From Streptomyces mobaraensis NBRC 13819 = DSM 40847 (lineage in GTDB: Bacteria; Actinomycetota; Actinomycetes; Streptomycetales; Streptomycetaceae): DNA of 64,000 bases. The DNA lies in assembly GCF_017916255.1 (NCBI RefSeq), contig NZ_CP072827.1, positions 5,853,501 to 5,917,500 of the forward strand, in the 5' to 3' direction. The translations under genes were made by a program, and so were the position numbers. The notes under the pieces are model-generated. The model saw only the letters and a list, made by a program, of their open reading frames with translations, was not told the DNA's origin and did not search any database. Below, one piece after another: positions 33,575-41,599 of this stretch (position 1 is its first letter; each line of letters starts with the position of its first letter).

Positions 33575-34443
33575 TCAGCTTTCTCGCTTTCCGGGATGTC
33601 CTTCATCGCGGTCCGGATGAATTCCACGCTCTGATCGGGAGCCAGAGCGGACGAGCGCAACGCTTCAAAGATGCGGACGTGCTTGGCGACGTCCTCCGGT
33701 TCCTCCTGGATGACAGTGTTCGTGGGGGTGTCGAAGGCTACGGCTTCCGGTGCGGGCTCCGGGCCGAAGCTGTAGACCACGAAGTGACTTGCCATGTGTG
33801 CGGCTTTCCACTCGCTCACCGGAAGGACTTGAACCGTCACATTCGGCTGCTGCGCCATCTCTACGATGTAGCGCAGCTGTTCGTGGTGGACTTCGGCGGA
33901 CGGCATGGGTGCCGTAAGGGCTGGCTCCCAGATCACCGCCGCGAAGTGCGCACCCTTCTCGCTGATCGCGCGGCGCCGTTCTTCCTTGACCTTCAGGAAG
34001 GCTTCTTCGGCTTCCGCTGTGTAGACATTGAGGCTGGAGTGCCGCGTCAGCGTGCGCACGTAGTCCGGGGTTTGGAGCAAGCCGGGGATGAACAGCGGCT
34101 GCCAGGTGCGAATGTATGAGGCGTCGCCTTCGAGGGTGACGAGGTCGGTGAACTGGTCCGGGAGCCGGTGGTCCATCCACCAGCCGCGTCGATTGCTGAC
34201 CCGGGCAAGTTGCTCAAGGTGTTCACTGACGACGGGGTCGGTGACTCCGTACAGTTCGAGCATGAGGCGCACATCGCCCGGCTTGGCGGTGACTTGCCCC
34301 GCTTCGATGCGGCTCACCTTGGACTTGGAGCCGGCGATCTTTTCTGCCGCATGCTCCTGGTCCAGCTTGGCCGCCTCGCGGTAGCGCCGCAGTGTCGCGC
34401 CAAGTCGCCTGCTGCGAACCGTAGGTCGCCCACCTGCGGGCAT
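33571..34443 (-). CDS. XRE family regulator with DUF5753 domain
   Basis: 290 residues. N-terminal HTH (GATLRRYREAAKLDQEHAAE, GSKSKVSRIEAGQVTAKPGD), then the DUF5753 domain (YIRTWQPLFIPGLLQTPDYV, ERRRAISEKGAHFAAVIWEP, HEQLRYIVEMAQQPNVTVQV). DUF5753 proteins are the usual partners of DUF397 proteins, here the next gene, which overlaps by 4 bp. It is divergent from an RsbW-like ATPase gene, giving the common three-part locus. Base composition is lower in GC than the flanking core genes. Confidence 0.93.
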   Translation of the reverse strand: MPAGGRPTVRSRRLGATLRRYREAAKLDQEHAAEKIAGSKSKVSRIEAGQVTAKPGDVRLMLELYGVTDPVVSEHLEQLARVSNRRGWWMDHRLPDQFTDLVTLEGDASYIRTWQPLFIPGLLQTPDYVRTLTRHSSLNVYTAEAEEAFLKVKEERRRAISEKGAHFAAVIWEPALTAPMPSAEVHHEQLRYIVEMAQQPNVTVQVLPVSEWKAAHMASHFVVYSFGPEPAPEAVAFDTPTNTVIQEEPEDVAKHVRIFEALRSSALAPDQSVEFIRTAMKDIPESEKAE

Positions 34444-34647
34444 GGCCCCTCCTTGACTGTCTGTGTCCAGTCTGCACGCGTGGTGACGCTACACGCTAGC
34501 GAGTAACCCCTACGAGGTGAAATGCAACTTTGCATTGACGTTGAGTTGCAGTTCGTGTGAGTTGCGCTCTAGCGTGAGGTGCGCCACAAGCGCCGGCCGT
34601 GAGTGGCGCTCGTGGCCCAGGTTCCGTCTGCCTGCCCTGGGGGCTGC

Positions 34648-35103
34648 ATGTCCGGACGCACGACCCGACGCGAGTTCCGAGCTGATCGGAGAGCTGTTTT
34701 CGGTGCTCGGAGGTATGTCGAATCGGTGTGCCAGGACTGGAAGATTCGAGCCGAGCTGACCGCGTCGGCTGTCCTTCTGGTCAGTGAACTGGCGACCAAT
34801 GCTGTGCTGCACGCCAAAGGGGGCGAGGGCGTGTTCGAGCTCTGTCTGCGCCGCAGACGCGGAGTGCTTGTTGTCGAAGTGACCGACTCGTCTGGCTTGA
34901 GCGTTCCTGAACCGGCCTCGAACGTGCCTGAGTTCGTTGTCGAGGTGCCATACGCAGGTTGCGATAAGGGGTTTGACCTCGATTGCGTCAGCCAATCGGG
35001 CCGAGGTCTCCTGATCGTCGCCTGCCTTGCGGCGAAGTGGGGAGTTCGGCAGCGGCTGGACGGTCCCGGTAAGACCGTGTGGGCCCACCTCAAAGTGGAA
35101 TAG
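34648..35103 (+). CDS. RsbW-like ATP-binding protein of the XRE/DUF397 locus
   Basis: 151 residues from the ATG at 34648 with GGGGG upstream (a GTG at 34603 is possible). HATPase motifs: LLVSELATNAVLHAKGG (N-box), LVVEVTDSSGLSVP (G1) and SQSGRGLLIVACLAAKWGVR (G2). Such anti-sigma-like kinases are often divergent from XRE-DUF5753/DUF397 pairs in Streptomyces, as here. The intergenic region 34444-34647 has direct repeats GAGTTGCAGTTCGTG / GAGTTGCGCTCTAGCG and a CTAGCG-rich patch that may be control sites. Confidence 0.88.
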   Translation: MSGRTTRREFRADRRAVFGARRYVESVCQDWKIRAELTASAVLLVSELATNAVLHAKGGEGVFELCLRRRRGVLVVEVTDSSGLSVPEPASNVPEFVVEVPYAGCDKGFDLDCVSQSGRGLLIVACLAAKWGVRQRLDGPGKTVWAHLKVE

Positions 35104-35272
35104 GCGAAGTGTCGGTAACCGTCGGGCGAGCGGCCTCTTTGATTGGCCGCGTTGCGCCGAGTGTTCTTCTTGAAGCCCGCGTGCCAGCCCAGGGAGCAGC
35201 GAAACGTTGTGGGAGCAGTCCCACCCGGTGTTCGGCCTGCCCGTCAATACCATCAATCGATCGGGGTCGACC

Positions 35273-35795
35273 GTGATCAGGTACAACGCCGACTGGCTCG
35301 TATCCCGCGACCCCCGCCCCCGCGAGATCCGCGAGACGTGGATGCGCGACGCGCCGGCCATGCTCCGGACCGGACTGCACTTCGAGGCCGTCCGGCTGGC
35401 CGTCAGTGTGGTCGGTGTCGTGGCGGACAGCGGTGAGCGGGATGCGATCGAGGACGCTTTCAGGGCAGCCGGTATCGAGAACGCCGTGATCGCCGATCCC
35501 TACGGCCGCTGGTTCTACGTCCTCGTGCCGAACGGGACGGCCGGGGAATGGGACGTCCCCGGCATCCACGTCCTGGCCGCCGACCACTACCTCGGCGTCC
35601 CGGCGCCGCACCGGGCCGACCCGCCCGGCACGCACTGGCTCCTCTGCCCGCCTCAAGGGGAGGAAGACCTCGCCGACCCGGCGGCCCTGCGGCGGCTGAT
35701 TGCGGCGGCGTGCGCTCGGGTGGCCGCCGGGCCGGCGGGTACGCCGGGTGGCGTCAACCGGGCGGAAGGTCGAACCGTTGGAGCGGAGGGCGTGA
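35273..35795 (+). pseudogene. Conserved Streptomyces protein (primase-polymerase-like fragment family) with disrupted 3' end
   Basis: From the GTG at 35273 (VIRYNADWLVSRDPRPREIR) or 35207 the frame encodes a protein of the small family found near XRE/DUF397 loci and resembling the N-terminal domain of bifunctional primase-polymerases (GLHFEAVRLAVSVVGVVADS, GRWFYVLVPNGTAGEWDVPG, GTHWLLCPPQGEEDLADPAA). Family similarity fades by about 35720 and no stop occurs in this frame until 37243, inside the next gene. The first stop in the neighbouring frame is at 35793-35795, the expected end. A frameshift or a lost 3' end is therefore likely. Coordinates of the end are approximate. Confidence 0.55.
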
Positions 35796-35912
35796 ACCTC
35801 CGTGCCCACCCCGCCACTTGGCCGGTCCGGACCCCGCGCGACGGGATCCCGTCCCCCCTTCCCGGCGGTACCCTCCTCCCGTCGGGCTCCGTGGCCGGAG
35901 GGAGTGGAGCGC

Positions 35913-37442
35913 ATGGCGCGCGAGATGCGACAGCGGCGGTCGGACAGGGAGTTGAGCGGGCGGGAGGTGGGCGAGGATCCGTTCACCTTGGGGGTCGCCT
36001 CCGGCGATCCGCTGCCGGACGGCGTCGTGCTCTGGACGAGACTGGCGCCCCGGCCGCTGGAGGCGGACGGCGGGTTACCGCCGGAGTGCCGGATTCCGGT
36101 GGAGTGGGCGGTCGCGGCCGACGAGGAGCTGCGGGAGATCGTCCAAGGCGGGACCGCGGTGGCCGACGGGGCGGACGCGCACAGCGTGCACGTCGAGGTG
36201 GGCGGGCTGGACCCCGCGCGGACGTACTGGTACCGCTTCCGTTGCGGGCGCTGGACCAGCCCGGTGGGGCGGACGCGGACCGCGCCCGCGCCCGGGGCCG
36301 ACGTCCGTCAGGTGAGGGTGGGGCTGACGTCCTGCCAGCAGTACGACGAGGGCTACTACACGGCCCTCGCGCACCTCGCGCGGGAGGACGACCTGGACGC
36401 CGTCCTCTTCGTCGGCGACTACATCTACGAGAACGAGATCAACGCCCAGGCGGGGGCACGTGGTTACACCGGCGAGCAGCGGCTGCCGGAGGTGTTCGAC
36501 CACTGGCTGACCACCCTCGACGGCTACCGGCTGCGCTACGCGCTCGGCAAGACCGACGCCGACCTCCGGGCCGCGCACGCCGCGCACCCCTGGATCGTCA
36601 CCTGGGACGACCACGAGGTCGAGAACAACTACGCCGCCGCCGTCTCCCAGCACAACCTGCCCACCGACGAGTTCCTGCGCCGCCGCGCCGCCGCCTACCG
36701 CGCGTACTGGGAGCACATGCCGCTGCGCGAGGCGCAGCGCCCGTGCGGGCCGGACGCGCTGCTGTACCGGCGGTTCGGGTACGGGGACCTGGTGCGGTTC
36801 GACGTCCTCGACACCCGGCAGTACCGCTCCGACCAGGCGTACGGGGACGGCTGGCAGTACCCCGGGCCCGAGTCCGAGGACCCGGCGCGCACGCTCACCG
36901 GGGCCGAGCAGGAGGCGTGGCTGCTGGACGGTTTCCGGGAGTCGTCCGCGCTCTGGAACGTCGTCGTCCAGCAGGTGGCCTTCTGCCAGCGGAAGGGGAA
37001 CGTCGGGCGGGCCAAGGTCTCGATGGACGCTTGGGACGGGTACCCGGCCTCGCGCCACCGGATCCTCCAGGGCGCGCGGGACGCGGGCGTCGCCAACCTC
37101 GTCGTCCTCTCCGGCGACGTCCACGTCCACTACGCGATGGACATCAAGGAGGACTTCGACGACCCCGCCTCCGCCACCCTGGGCGTCGAGATCGTCGGCA
37201 CGTCCGTGTCCAGCGGGTTCGACGGGGTCGAGCGGCCGGATGACTGGGAGAACGTGATGCGGGTCAATCCGCACATCAAGTACTACGCGGAGCGCCGGGG
37301 TTACGTCGTCGTCACCTTCACCCCGGACGCCGTCCGGGCCGACTACCGCGTCCTGCCGTACGCCACGCGGCCGGGGGCGCCCGTGGGGACCGACGCGAGC
37401 TTCGTGTCCCGGGCGGGGCGGCCGGGGTTCGTCCCCGCGTGA
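35913..37442 (+). CDS. PhoD-like metallophosphodiesterase without export signal
   Basis: 509 residues from the ATG at 35913 (GGAGGGAGTGGAG upstream). The N-terminal PhoD domain (FTLGVASGDPLPDGVVLWTR, PARTYWYRFRCGRW) precedes the metallophosphatase core (VGLTSCQQYDEGYYTALAHL, FVGDYIYENE, TWDDHEVENNY, VVLSGDVHVHYAMDI), which carries metal-binding Asp, Asn and His. PhoD enzymes hydrolyse phosphodiesters and phosphomonoesters outside the cell and are normally Tat-exported. Here only about 25 charged residues precede FTLGVASGDP, with no twin-arginine signal peptide, so the protein would stay in the cytoplasm or has lost its N-terminus. The broken gene immediately upstream supports a rearrangement here. 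Confidence 0.88.
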   Translation: MAREMRQRRSDRELSGREVGEDPFTLGVASGDPLPDGVVLWTRLAPRPLEADGGLPPECRIPVEWAVAADEELREIVQGGTAVADGADAHSVHVEVGGLDPARTYWYRFRCGRWTSPVGRTRTAPAPGADVRQVRVGLTSCQQYDEGYYTALAHLAREDDLDAVLFVGDYIYENEINAQAGARGYTGEQRLPEVFDHWLTTLDGYRLRYALGKTDADLRAAHAAHPWIVTWDDHEVENNYAAAVSQHNLPTDEFLRRRAAAYRAYWEHMPLREAQRPCGPDALLYRRFGYGDLVRFDVLDTRQYRSDQAYGDGWQYPGPESEDPARTLTGAEQEAWLLDGFRESSALWNVVVQQVAFCQRKGNVGRAKVSMDAWDGYPASRHRILQGARDAGVANLVVLSGDVHVHYAMDIKEDFDDPASATLGVEIVGTSVSSGFDGVERPDDWENVMRVNPHIKYYAERRGYVVVTFTPDAVRADYRVLPYATRPGAPVGTDASFVSRAGRPGFVPA

Positions 37443-37495
37443 ACCGGCGGAGCCGGCGGGCGTCGGCCTGACCACCCCGGCGGCTCCACGAACGC

Positions 37496-37544
37496 TGCAC
37501 TGTGCAAATATTCGATCGAATATTTGTCCTCTGTTCCCTAGTGC
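37496..37544 (+). promoter_or_regulatory. Promoter-like module before the protease: TGCACTGTGCA, 32 nt, TAGTGC
   Basis: CACTGTGCA at 37498-37506 is followed after exactly 32 nt by TAGTGC at 37539. The same box and the same 32-nt distance to a TAG hexamer occur twice at 61.4-61.6 kb. The hexamer lies 11 bases before the TTG start of the protease. Confidence 0.5.
37505..37526. promoter_or_regulatory. Perfect 22-bp AT-rich palindrome upstream of the secreted protease
   Basis: CAAATATTCGA is directly followed by its exact reverse complement TCGAATATTTG. It is conspicuously AT-rich in this GC-rich genome and lies between the CACTGTGCA box and the presumed -10, i.e. over the -35 region. A repressor or activator operator is likely. 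Confidence 0.75.
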
Positions 37545-37555
37545 AGTGAGTCGCC

Positions 37556-39445
37556 TTGACACCTCACAGATGGTCCCGGAGCCTCGCCACCGTCCTCGCC
37601 ATGGCGGCCTGTGGCGTCTCCGCCACCGCCGCCGTGGCGGCCCCCGGGCCTACGGGCTCCGGCACCGCGCCGAAACCCGTACCCTCCGCGTCGGCCCCGG
37701 CCCACCGCGCGACCCCGTCCGCCGTCGAGAAGTTCTGGACGGCCGACCGCCTCGCCGCGGCCGTGCCGCTGGACGCCGGCCGGGGCGCGCCCGGCGCGTT
37801 GCCGCGCCCCGGAGTCTCCCGGCTGGCTCCGCCCGGACCCGTGGGCACCGCCCCCAAGGGCATACCCAAGGGCGTGTACGGCGACGGCATCCCCGCCGTC
37901 GGCACGTTCTTCTTCGACACCAAGGCCACGGGCGCCACGTACTGCTCCGCGAGCATCGTCCGCAGCGCGCACCGGAATCTCGTCCTCACCGCCGGGCACT
38001 GCGCCAAGCACGCGGCCGAGAAGGGCATCTTCATCCCGCAGTTCCGCAAGGGCAAGGCGGTGAAGGACCAGCCCTTCGGCGGCTACCCGGTCCAGAAGGC
38101 GTTCACGTACGCCAACTACCAGCCCAACAGCATGCGGGCCGACTCCGACCTCGACTTCGCGTTCCTGCGCGTCGGCCCGGAGTACCAGCGCAAGAAGCAG
38201 GTGGAGGAGGTCACCGGCGCCGGACTGCGGCTCCGCGACACCCCGCGCCTCGCCAACCAGGTCACCGTCCACGGCTACCCGCACCTCAGCGGCAACGGCC
38301 AGCGGGCGATCAGCTGCACCGTGCCGACCGAGCGCCTCGCCGGCTTCCGCCAGATGCTGATGCGGTGCTCCGGGTTCTACGGCGGCGTCTCCGGCGGGCC
38401 GTGGGTCACCGGCTACAACGCCAAGACGCGCACCGGCGACGTCATCGGCAACGTCGGCGGCTACTACGGCGGAGGCCCGCCGCGCAGCTCCGGCCACGAC
38501 GACTGGATGAGCTACTCGCCCGTCTACGGGCAGGAGATCCAGGACCTCTACCGCGCCGCCGTCGCGGACCGCGCCCCCGGCACCGCCCCGCTGCGCGGCC
38601 TCTACGAGGGCAAGCTGGCCGGTCCCGCGAGCGACTGGAAGTACGCCACCCACGTCATGGCCGCCGACGTCGACGCCGACGGCCGCGACGACCTGCTGGT
38701 CATCTGGAAGGACGGCGAGGCCACGCTCTACCCGGGCGACGGCCGCGGCGGCTTCGGCACCCCGCGCACCCTCGCCAAGCAGCAGAGCTTCTGGAAGAAC
38801 GCCCGCTCGGTCACCACGGGCGACTTCACCGGCGACGGCCGCCCCGACCTGATGGTCCTGTGGGCCAAGGACGACAAGAAGGACACCTCCACCGGCAAGG
38901 TGAGCGTGTACTCCGACATCAGCGCGGCGCGGCTGACCGGCACCAAGGAGTACGTCGTCCAGCAGGCCGGCTCCGAGTGGAAGTACGCCACCGCGATCAC
39001 CGCCGGCGCCTACGACCCGGGCAAGGCCGACGACGTCGTCGTCCGCTGGAAGGACGGTGACGTCACCCTGCACAGCGGCGTCACCGGCGGCGGCACCGGC
39101 CGCGAGCGGACGCTGGTGAGCAAGGACGCCGCCTGGAAGGACGCCGTCTCCCTCACCACCGCGCAGCTCTCCGGCAAGGGCGCCGACCTGCTCGTCCGCC
39201 GCGCGGACGGCAAGCTGGAGGCGTTCTCCGGCATCACCGCGACGTCCGGCCGCCTCGGCGCGTCCGCCGTCCTCCAGCCCGCCCACCCCTCGTACACCCG
39301 CAACTCCGCCATGGCGGCCGGCGACTTCACCACCTCCGGCCGGCGCGCCGACCTGCTGGTCCGCTGGACCGAGGGCGAAACCTCCCTCTACGAGGGCACC
39401 GGCCCGAAGCGGATCGGCACGTGGAAGACCATGGTGTCCCCGTGA
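37556..39445 (+). CDS. Secreted trypsin-like serine protease with C-terminal FG-GAP repeats
   Basis: 629 residues. A stop at 37547 in the same frame makes the TTG at 37556 the first possible start; it gives a signal peptide (HRWSRSLATVLAMAACGVSA then TAAVAAP). The catalytic triad is visible: LTAGHC (His), DSDLDFAFL (Asp) and GVSGGPW (Ser). Cysteines CSASIV/GHC and CTVP/CSGF suggest disulfides. From about residue 355 five FG-GAP/VCBS-like repeats form a propeller (MAADVDADGRDDLLVIWKDG, TTGDFTGDGRPDLMVLW, GAYDPGKADDVVVRWKDG, LSGKGADLLVRRADG, GDFTTSGRRADLLVRWTEG), often used for ligand or cell-surface binding. It is exported and probably degrades extracellular protein. Confidence 0.9.
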   Translation: MTPHRWSRSLATVLAMAACGVSATAAVAAPGPTGSGTAPKPVPSASAPAHRATPSAVEKFWTADRLAAAVPLDAGRGAPGALPRPGVSRLAPPGPVGTAPKGIPKGVYGDGIPAVGTFFFDTKATGATYCSASIVRSAHRNLVLTAGHCAKHAAEKGIFIPQFRKGKAVKDQPFGGYPVQKAFTYANYQPNSMRADSDLDFAFLRVGPEYQRKKQVEEVTGAGLRLRDTPRLANQVTVHGYPHLSGNGQRAISCTVPTERLAGFRQMLMRCSGFYGGVSGGPWVTGYNAKTRTGDVIGNVGGYYGGGPPRSSGHDDWMSYSPVYGQEIQDLYRAAVADRAPGTAPLRGLYEGKLAGPASDWKYATHVMAADVDADGRDDLLVIWKDGEATLYPGDGRGGFGTPRTLAKQQSFWKNARSVTTGDFTGDGRPDLMVLWAKDDKKDTSTGKVSVYSDISAARLTGTKEYVVQQAGSEWKYATAITAGAYDPGKADDVVVRWKDGDVTLHSGVTGGGTGRERTLVSKDAAWKDAVSLTTAQLSGKGADLLVRRADGKLEAFSGITATSGRLGASAVLQPAHPSYTRNSAMAAGDFTTSGRRADLLVRWTEGETSLYEGTGPKRIGTWKTMVSP

Positions 39446-39502
39446 CCTGACGCACCCGCGGCGTCCACCGCGGCCCGCCCACGGCGACACCGCGACCCGA
39501 AC

Positions 39503-39535
39503 GGGGCGGCACCGGCAACCGACCGGGGCCGCCCC
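39503..39535 (+). terminator. Stem-loop after the protease gene
   Basis: GGGGCGGC at 39503-39510 pairs with GCCGCCCC at 39528-39535, with further CCGG pairing inside. It is 57 bp after the protease stop. Confidence 0.55.
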
Positions 39536-39826
39536 GCTCCCATTCTCCACGTTCGCCGATCCAATGGGGACGGACCCGCGCGGGCCCGTCCTGGGTGACT
39601 GCGGATAGCGGCCTGTGCGCCTGTCCGTCCCGTGCTCGTGATTCCCGGCGTCGCCGGTCATGAAAGTGATCAATCGGGGCAGGCGCCCGCCGGGTCCCGG
39701 CGGGGACGGGGGTGGCTCCTGCGGCGGGGCGTGAGCGGAGCCGTGCCGATGGCCGGCCGATTCAACAGCCGGCCGGGTCCCGCCGATATCAAAGCGACGC
39801 GGAGACCGTGGAGAAGGAGGCGGATG

Positions 39827-40630
39827 ATGGTGCAGGAGTGGCACATGGCGGCCAATATCGGGGCCGGGCTGGGGCTGGGCTCGGTGATCGGGCTGGAGCG
39901 TCAGTGGCGGGCCCGGATGGCGGGGCTGCGGACGAACGCCCTCGTCGCCGCCGGGTCCGCGCTCTTCGTGCTCCTCTCCACGTACGGCTTCTCCGACGCC
40001 ACCAGCACCACGGGCTACGACGGTTCCCGGGTGGCGGCGCAGATCGTCTCGGGCATCGGTTTCCTCGGCGCGGGCGTCATCATGCGCGACGGCCTGCGGG
40101 TGCGCGGGCTGAACACGGCCGCCACCCTGTGGTGTTCGGCCGCCGTCGGCGCGCTCGCCGGCACCGGGCTGTACGTGATCGCGATCCTCGGCACGGCCGG
40201 CGTCGTCGCCGCCAACACCCTGCTGCGGCCGCTCGCCCGGCGGCTGGACCGGGAGCCGCGCGGCGGGGCGGAGGTGGCGACCGACTACCACTTCGAGGTC
40301 GTCTGCACCGAACCCGAGGAGGCGCACGTCCGCACCCTCGTCGTCCAGGCCGTCGGCCGCCCCGGCTTCCGGCTGCGCTCGGTGCACAGCCGCGACGCGG
40401 AGGACGTCGGGAAGGTCACCGTCTCCGCCGAACTGACCACCGAGCGCCGCGACGACAGCCTCCTGGAGGAGGCCGTCAGCCGGCTCTCCCTCGAACCGGC
40501 GGTCTCGGCGGTCAGCTGGACCGTCCTGAACGCCTCCGACGAGGAGTCGGAGGGCGACGGGGACGACGACGACTACAGCCCGGCCGGACGGGCCCGGCGG
40601 CGGGTGCGGAACCTGTTCACGGGCCGGTGA
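39827..40630 (+). CDS. MgtC/SapB family membrane protein
   Basis: 267 residues from the ATG at 39827, 6 nt after AAGGAGG; the ATG at 39824 is the alternative. The MgtC core is clear: GLGLGSVIGLERQWRARMAG, RTNALVAAGSALFVLLSTYG, QIVSGIGFLGAGVIM and VRGLNTAATLWCSAAVGALA, with 4-5 membrane helices. The C-terminal ACT-like cytoplasmic domain (DYHFEVVCTEPEEAHVRTLV) is present. MgtC proteins help cells live at low magnesium, probably by modulating ATP synthase. It ends in an acidic stretch (DEESEGDGDDDD) and a basic tail. Confidence 0.92.
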   Translation: MVQEWHMAANIGAGLGLGSVIGLERQWRARMAGLRTNALVAAGSALFVLLSTYGFSDATSTTGYDGSRVAAQIVSGIGFLGAGVIMRDGLRVRGLNTAATLWCSAAVGALAGTGLYVIAILGTAGVVAANTLLRPLARRLDREPRGGAEVATDYHFEVVCTEPEEAHVRTLVVQAVGRPGFRLRSVHSRDAEDVGKVTVSAELTTERRDDSLLEEAVSRLSLEPAVSAVSWTVLNASDEESEGDGDDDDYSPAGRARRRVRNLFTGR

Positions 40631-40667
40631 CCCGCTTCACGGACCCGCTTCACGGACCCGCTTCACG
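40629..40667. repeat. Three 13-bp tandem repeats at the convergent 3' ends
   Basis: GACCCGCTTCACG occurs three times end to end, starting at the stop of mgtC-like and running into the last codons of the convergent ATC-hydrolase-like gene. The repeat thus spans both stop codons. Confidence 0.85.
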
Positions 40668-41346
40668 GGGCGGTGACCCGCGGCGGGTCCTCCCGGCCGG
40701 TCGTGCGGCGGAACGTGAACGGGCAGTGCGGGCCGCCGTGCCCGATGGTCGTCGGCCGCTCGAAGGCGAAGCCGTGCCGCTCCGGGTCGACGGCGTCGCT
40801 CCAGTTGGCGTCGAAGGCGCAGAGCACCGGCGTCAGCCGCCCGGCGCCGTTCGCCTCCAGCACCTGGTGGTAGAAGCAGCGGTCCACCTGGGCGATGTGC
40901 TCCCGGTCGTCGTCCCGGGGGTGGCTGAAGGCGAAGGCGGGCCCGAAGTAGTCGCGTTCGCGCCGCCGGCTGAACTCCACCATCAGCGCGAACGGGTCCG
41001 GCGCGGCGTCGAGCGCGGCGGCGACCCCGGCCAGCATCTCCGCCCGGAGCGGTTCGACGAACGCCCGCTCCAGGAGCGGCAGCAGCTCCGCGTCGGGGAG
41101 CCCGGGGGAAAGTTCCCGGTACGCGGCCAGGACGGCGAGGGAGACGGCCAGGTTGTGCCGGGACGGCTCGTCCTCGGCCAGGTGCCGCTGGTCGGTGCGG
41201 AGGCGCTCGTACCGGTCGCGGAGGCGGGAGGTGAGGCCGTCCGGGACGGAGTGGTGTTCCGCGAGCGCGGTGAAGAACGCCTCGATGGCGAGGTGGGTCT
41301 GGTCCACCGGATCGGTGGTGGTGGTCTCGGAGGAGTGATCAGTCAC
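40663..41346 (-). CDS. L-2-amino-thiazoline-4-carboxylic acid hydrolase-like protein
   Basis: 227 residues from the GTG at 41346 (GGGAG upstream). The chain is helical at the N-terminus (AIEAFFTALAEHHSVPDGLT) and ends with a conserved-looking catalytic half (DRCFYHQVLEANGAGRLTPV, LCAFDANWSDAV, HGFAFERPTTIGHGGPHCPF). This arrangement of late Cys, Asp and His matches the ATC hydrolase family, whose founding member opens a thiazoline ring en route to cysteine. Most family members are uncharacterised. No cysteine or thiazoline genes are adjacent, so the substrate is open. Confidence 0.65.
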   Translation of the reverse strand: MTDHSSETTTTDPVDQTHLAIEAFFTALAEHHSVPDGLTSRLRDRYERLRTDQRHLAEDEPSRHNLAVSLAVLAAYRELSPGLPDAELLPLLERAFVEPLRAEMLAGVAAALDAAPDPFALMVEFSRRRERDYFGPAFAFSHPRDDDREHIAQVDRCFYHQVLEANGAGRLTPVLCAFDANWSDAVDPERHGFAFERPTTIGHGGPHCPFTFRRTTGREDPPRVTAP

Positions 41347-41522
41347 GGGGACTCCCGGTGGTCGGGCCTCTCCCGGACCGGCGGCACACGACCGTGCGGT
41401 ACGCGTGACGGCCGGACCCGGCGCGAGGCGGGCCGGCCGGCGCACCCACCAACCACCATGGCGCCGGCTTGACGTGTTCAGTTGACGGCTCATGATGGTG
41501 GATCGCGGGACGGGCGTCAAAC

Positions 41523-41569
41523 GGTTCGACTCACGGGTTCGACTCAAGGGTTCGGCTTAACGGTTCGAC
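41523..41569. repeat. Four GGTTCGAC iterons at exact 13-bp spacing
   Basis: GGTTCGAC starts at 41523, 41536 and 41562, with GGTTCGGC at 41549. The last copy overlaps the position expected for the -35 of the GNAT gene (CACACT at 41588-41593 as -10). Confidence 0.8.
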
Positions 41570-41599
41570 GTGCCGGGCCCCGCCCACCACACTGTTCCC

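Noticed and set aside
35207..37243. Single 678-codon gene continuing into the PhoD-like gene
   Set aside because: After about 35720 the frame only encodes shadow sequence of the well-conserved PhoD-like protein in another frame.
37538..40387. 949-codon open frame on the minus strand
   Set aside because: Antisense to the protease and MgtC genes, without domains.
41523..41569. Replication origin iterons
   Set aside because: No replication initiator, parAB or AT-rich unwinding region is nearby; position over the GNAT promoter fits a regulatory role better.
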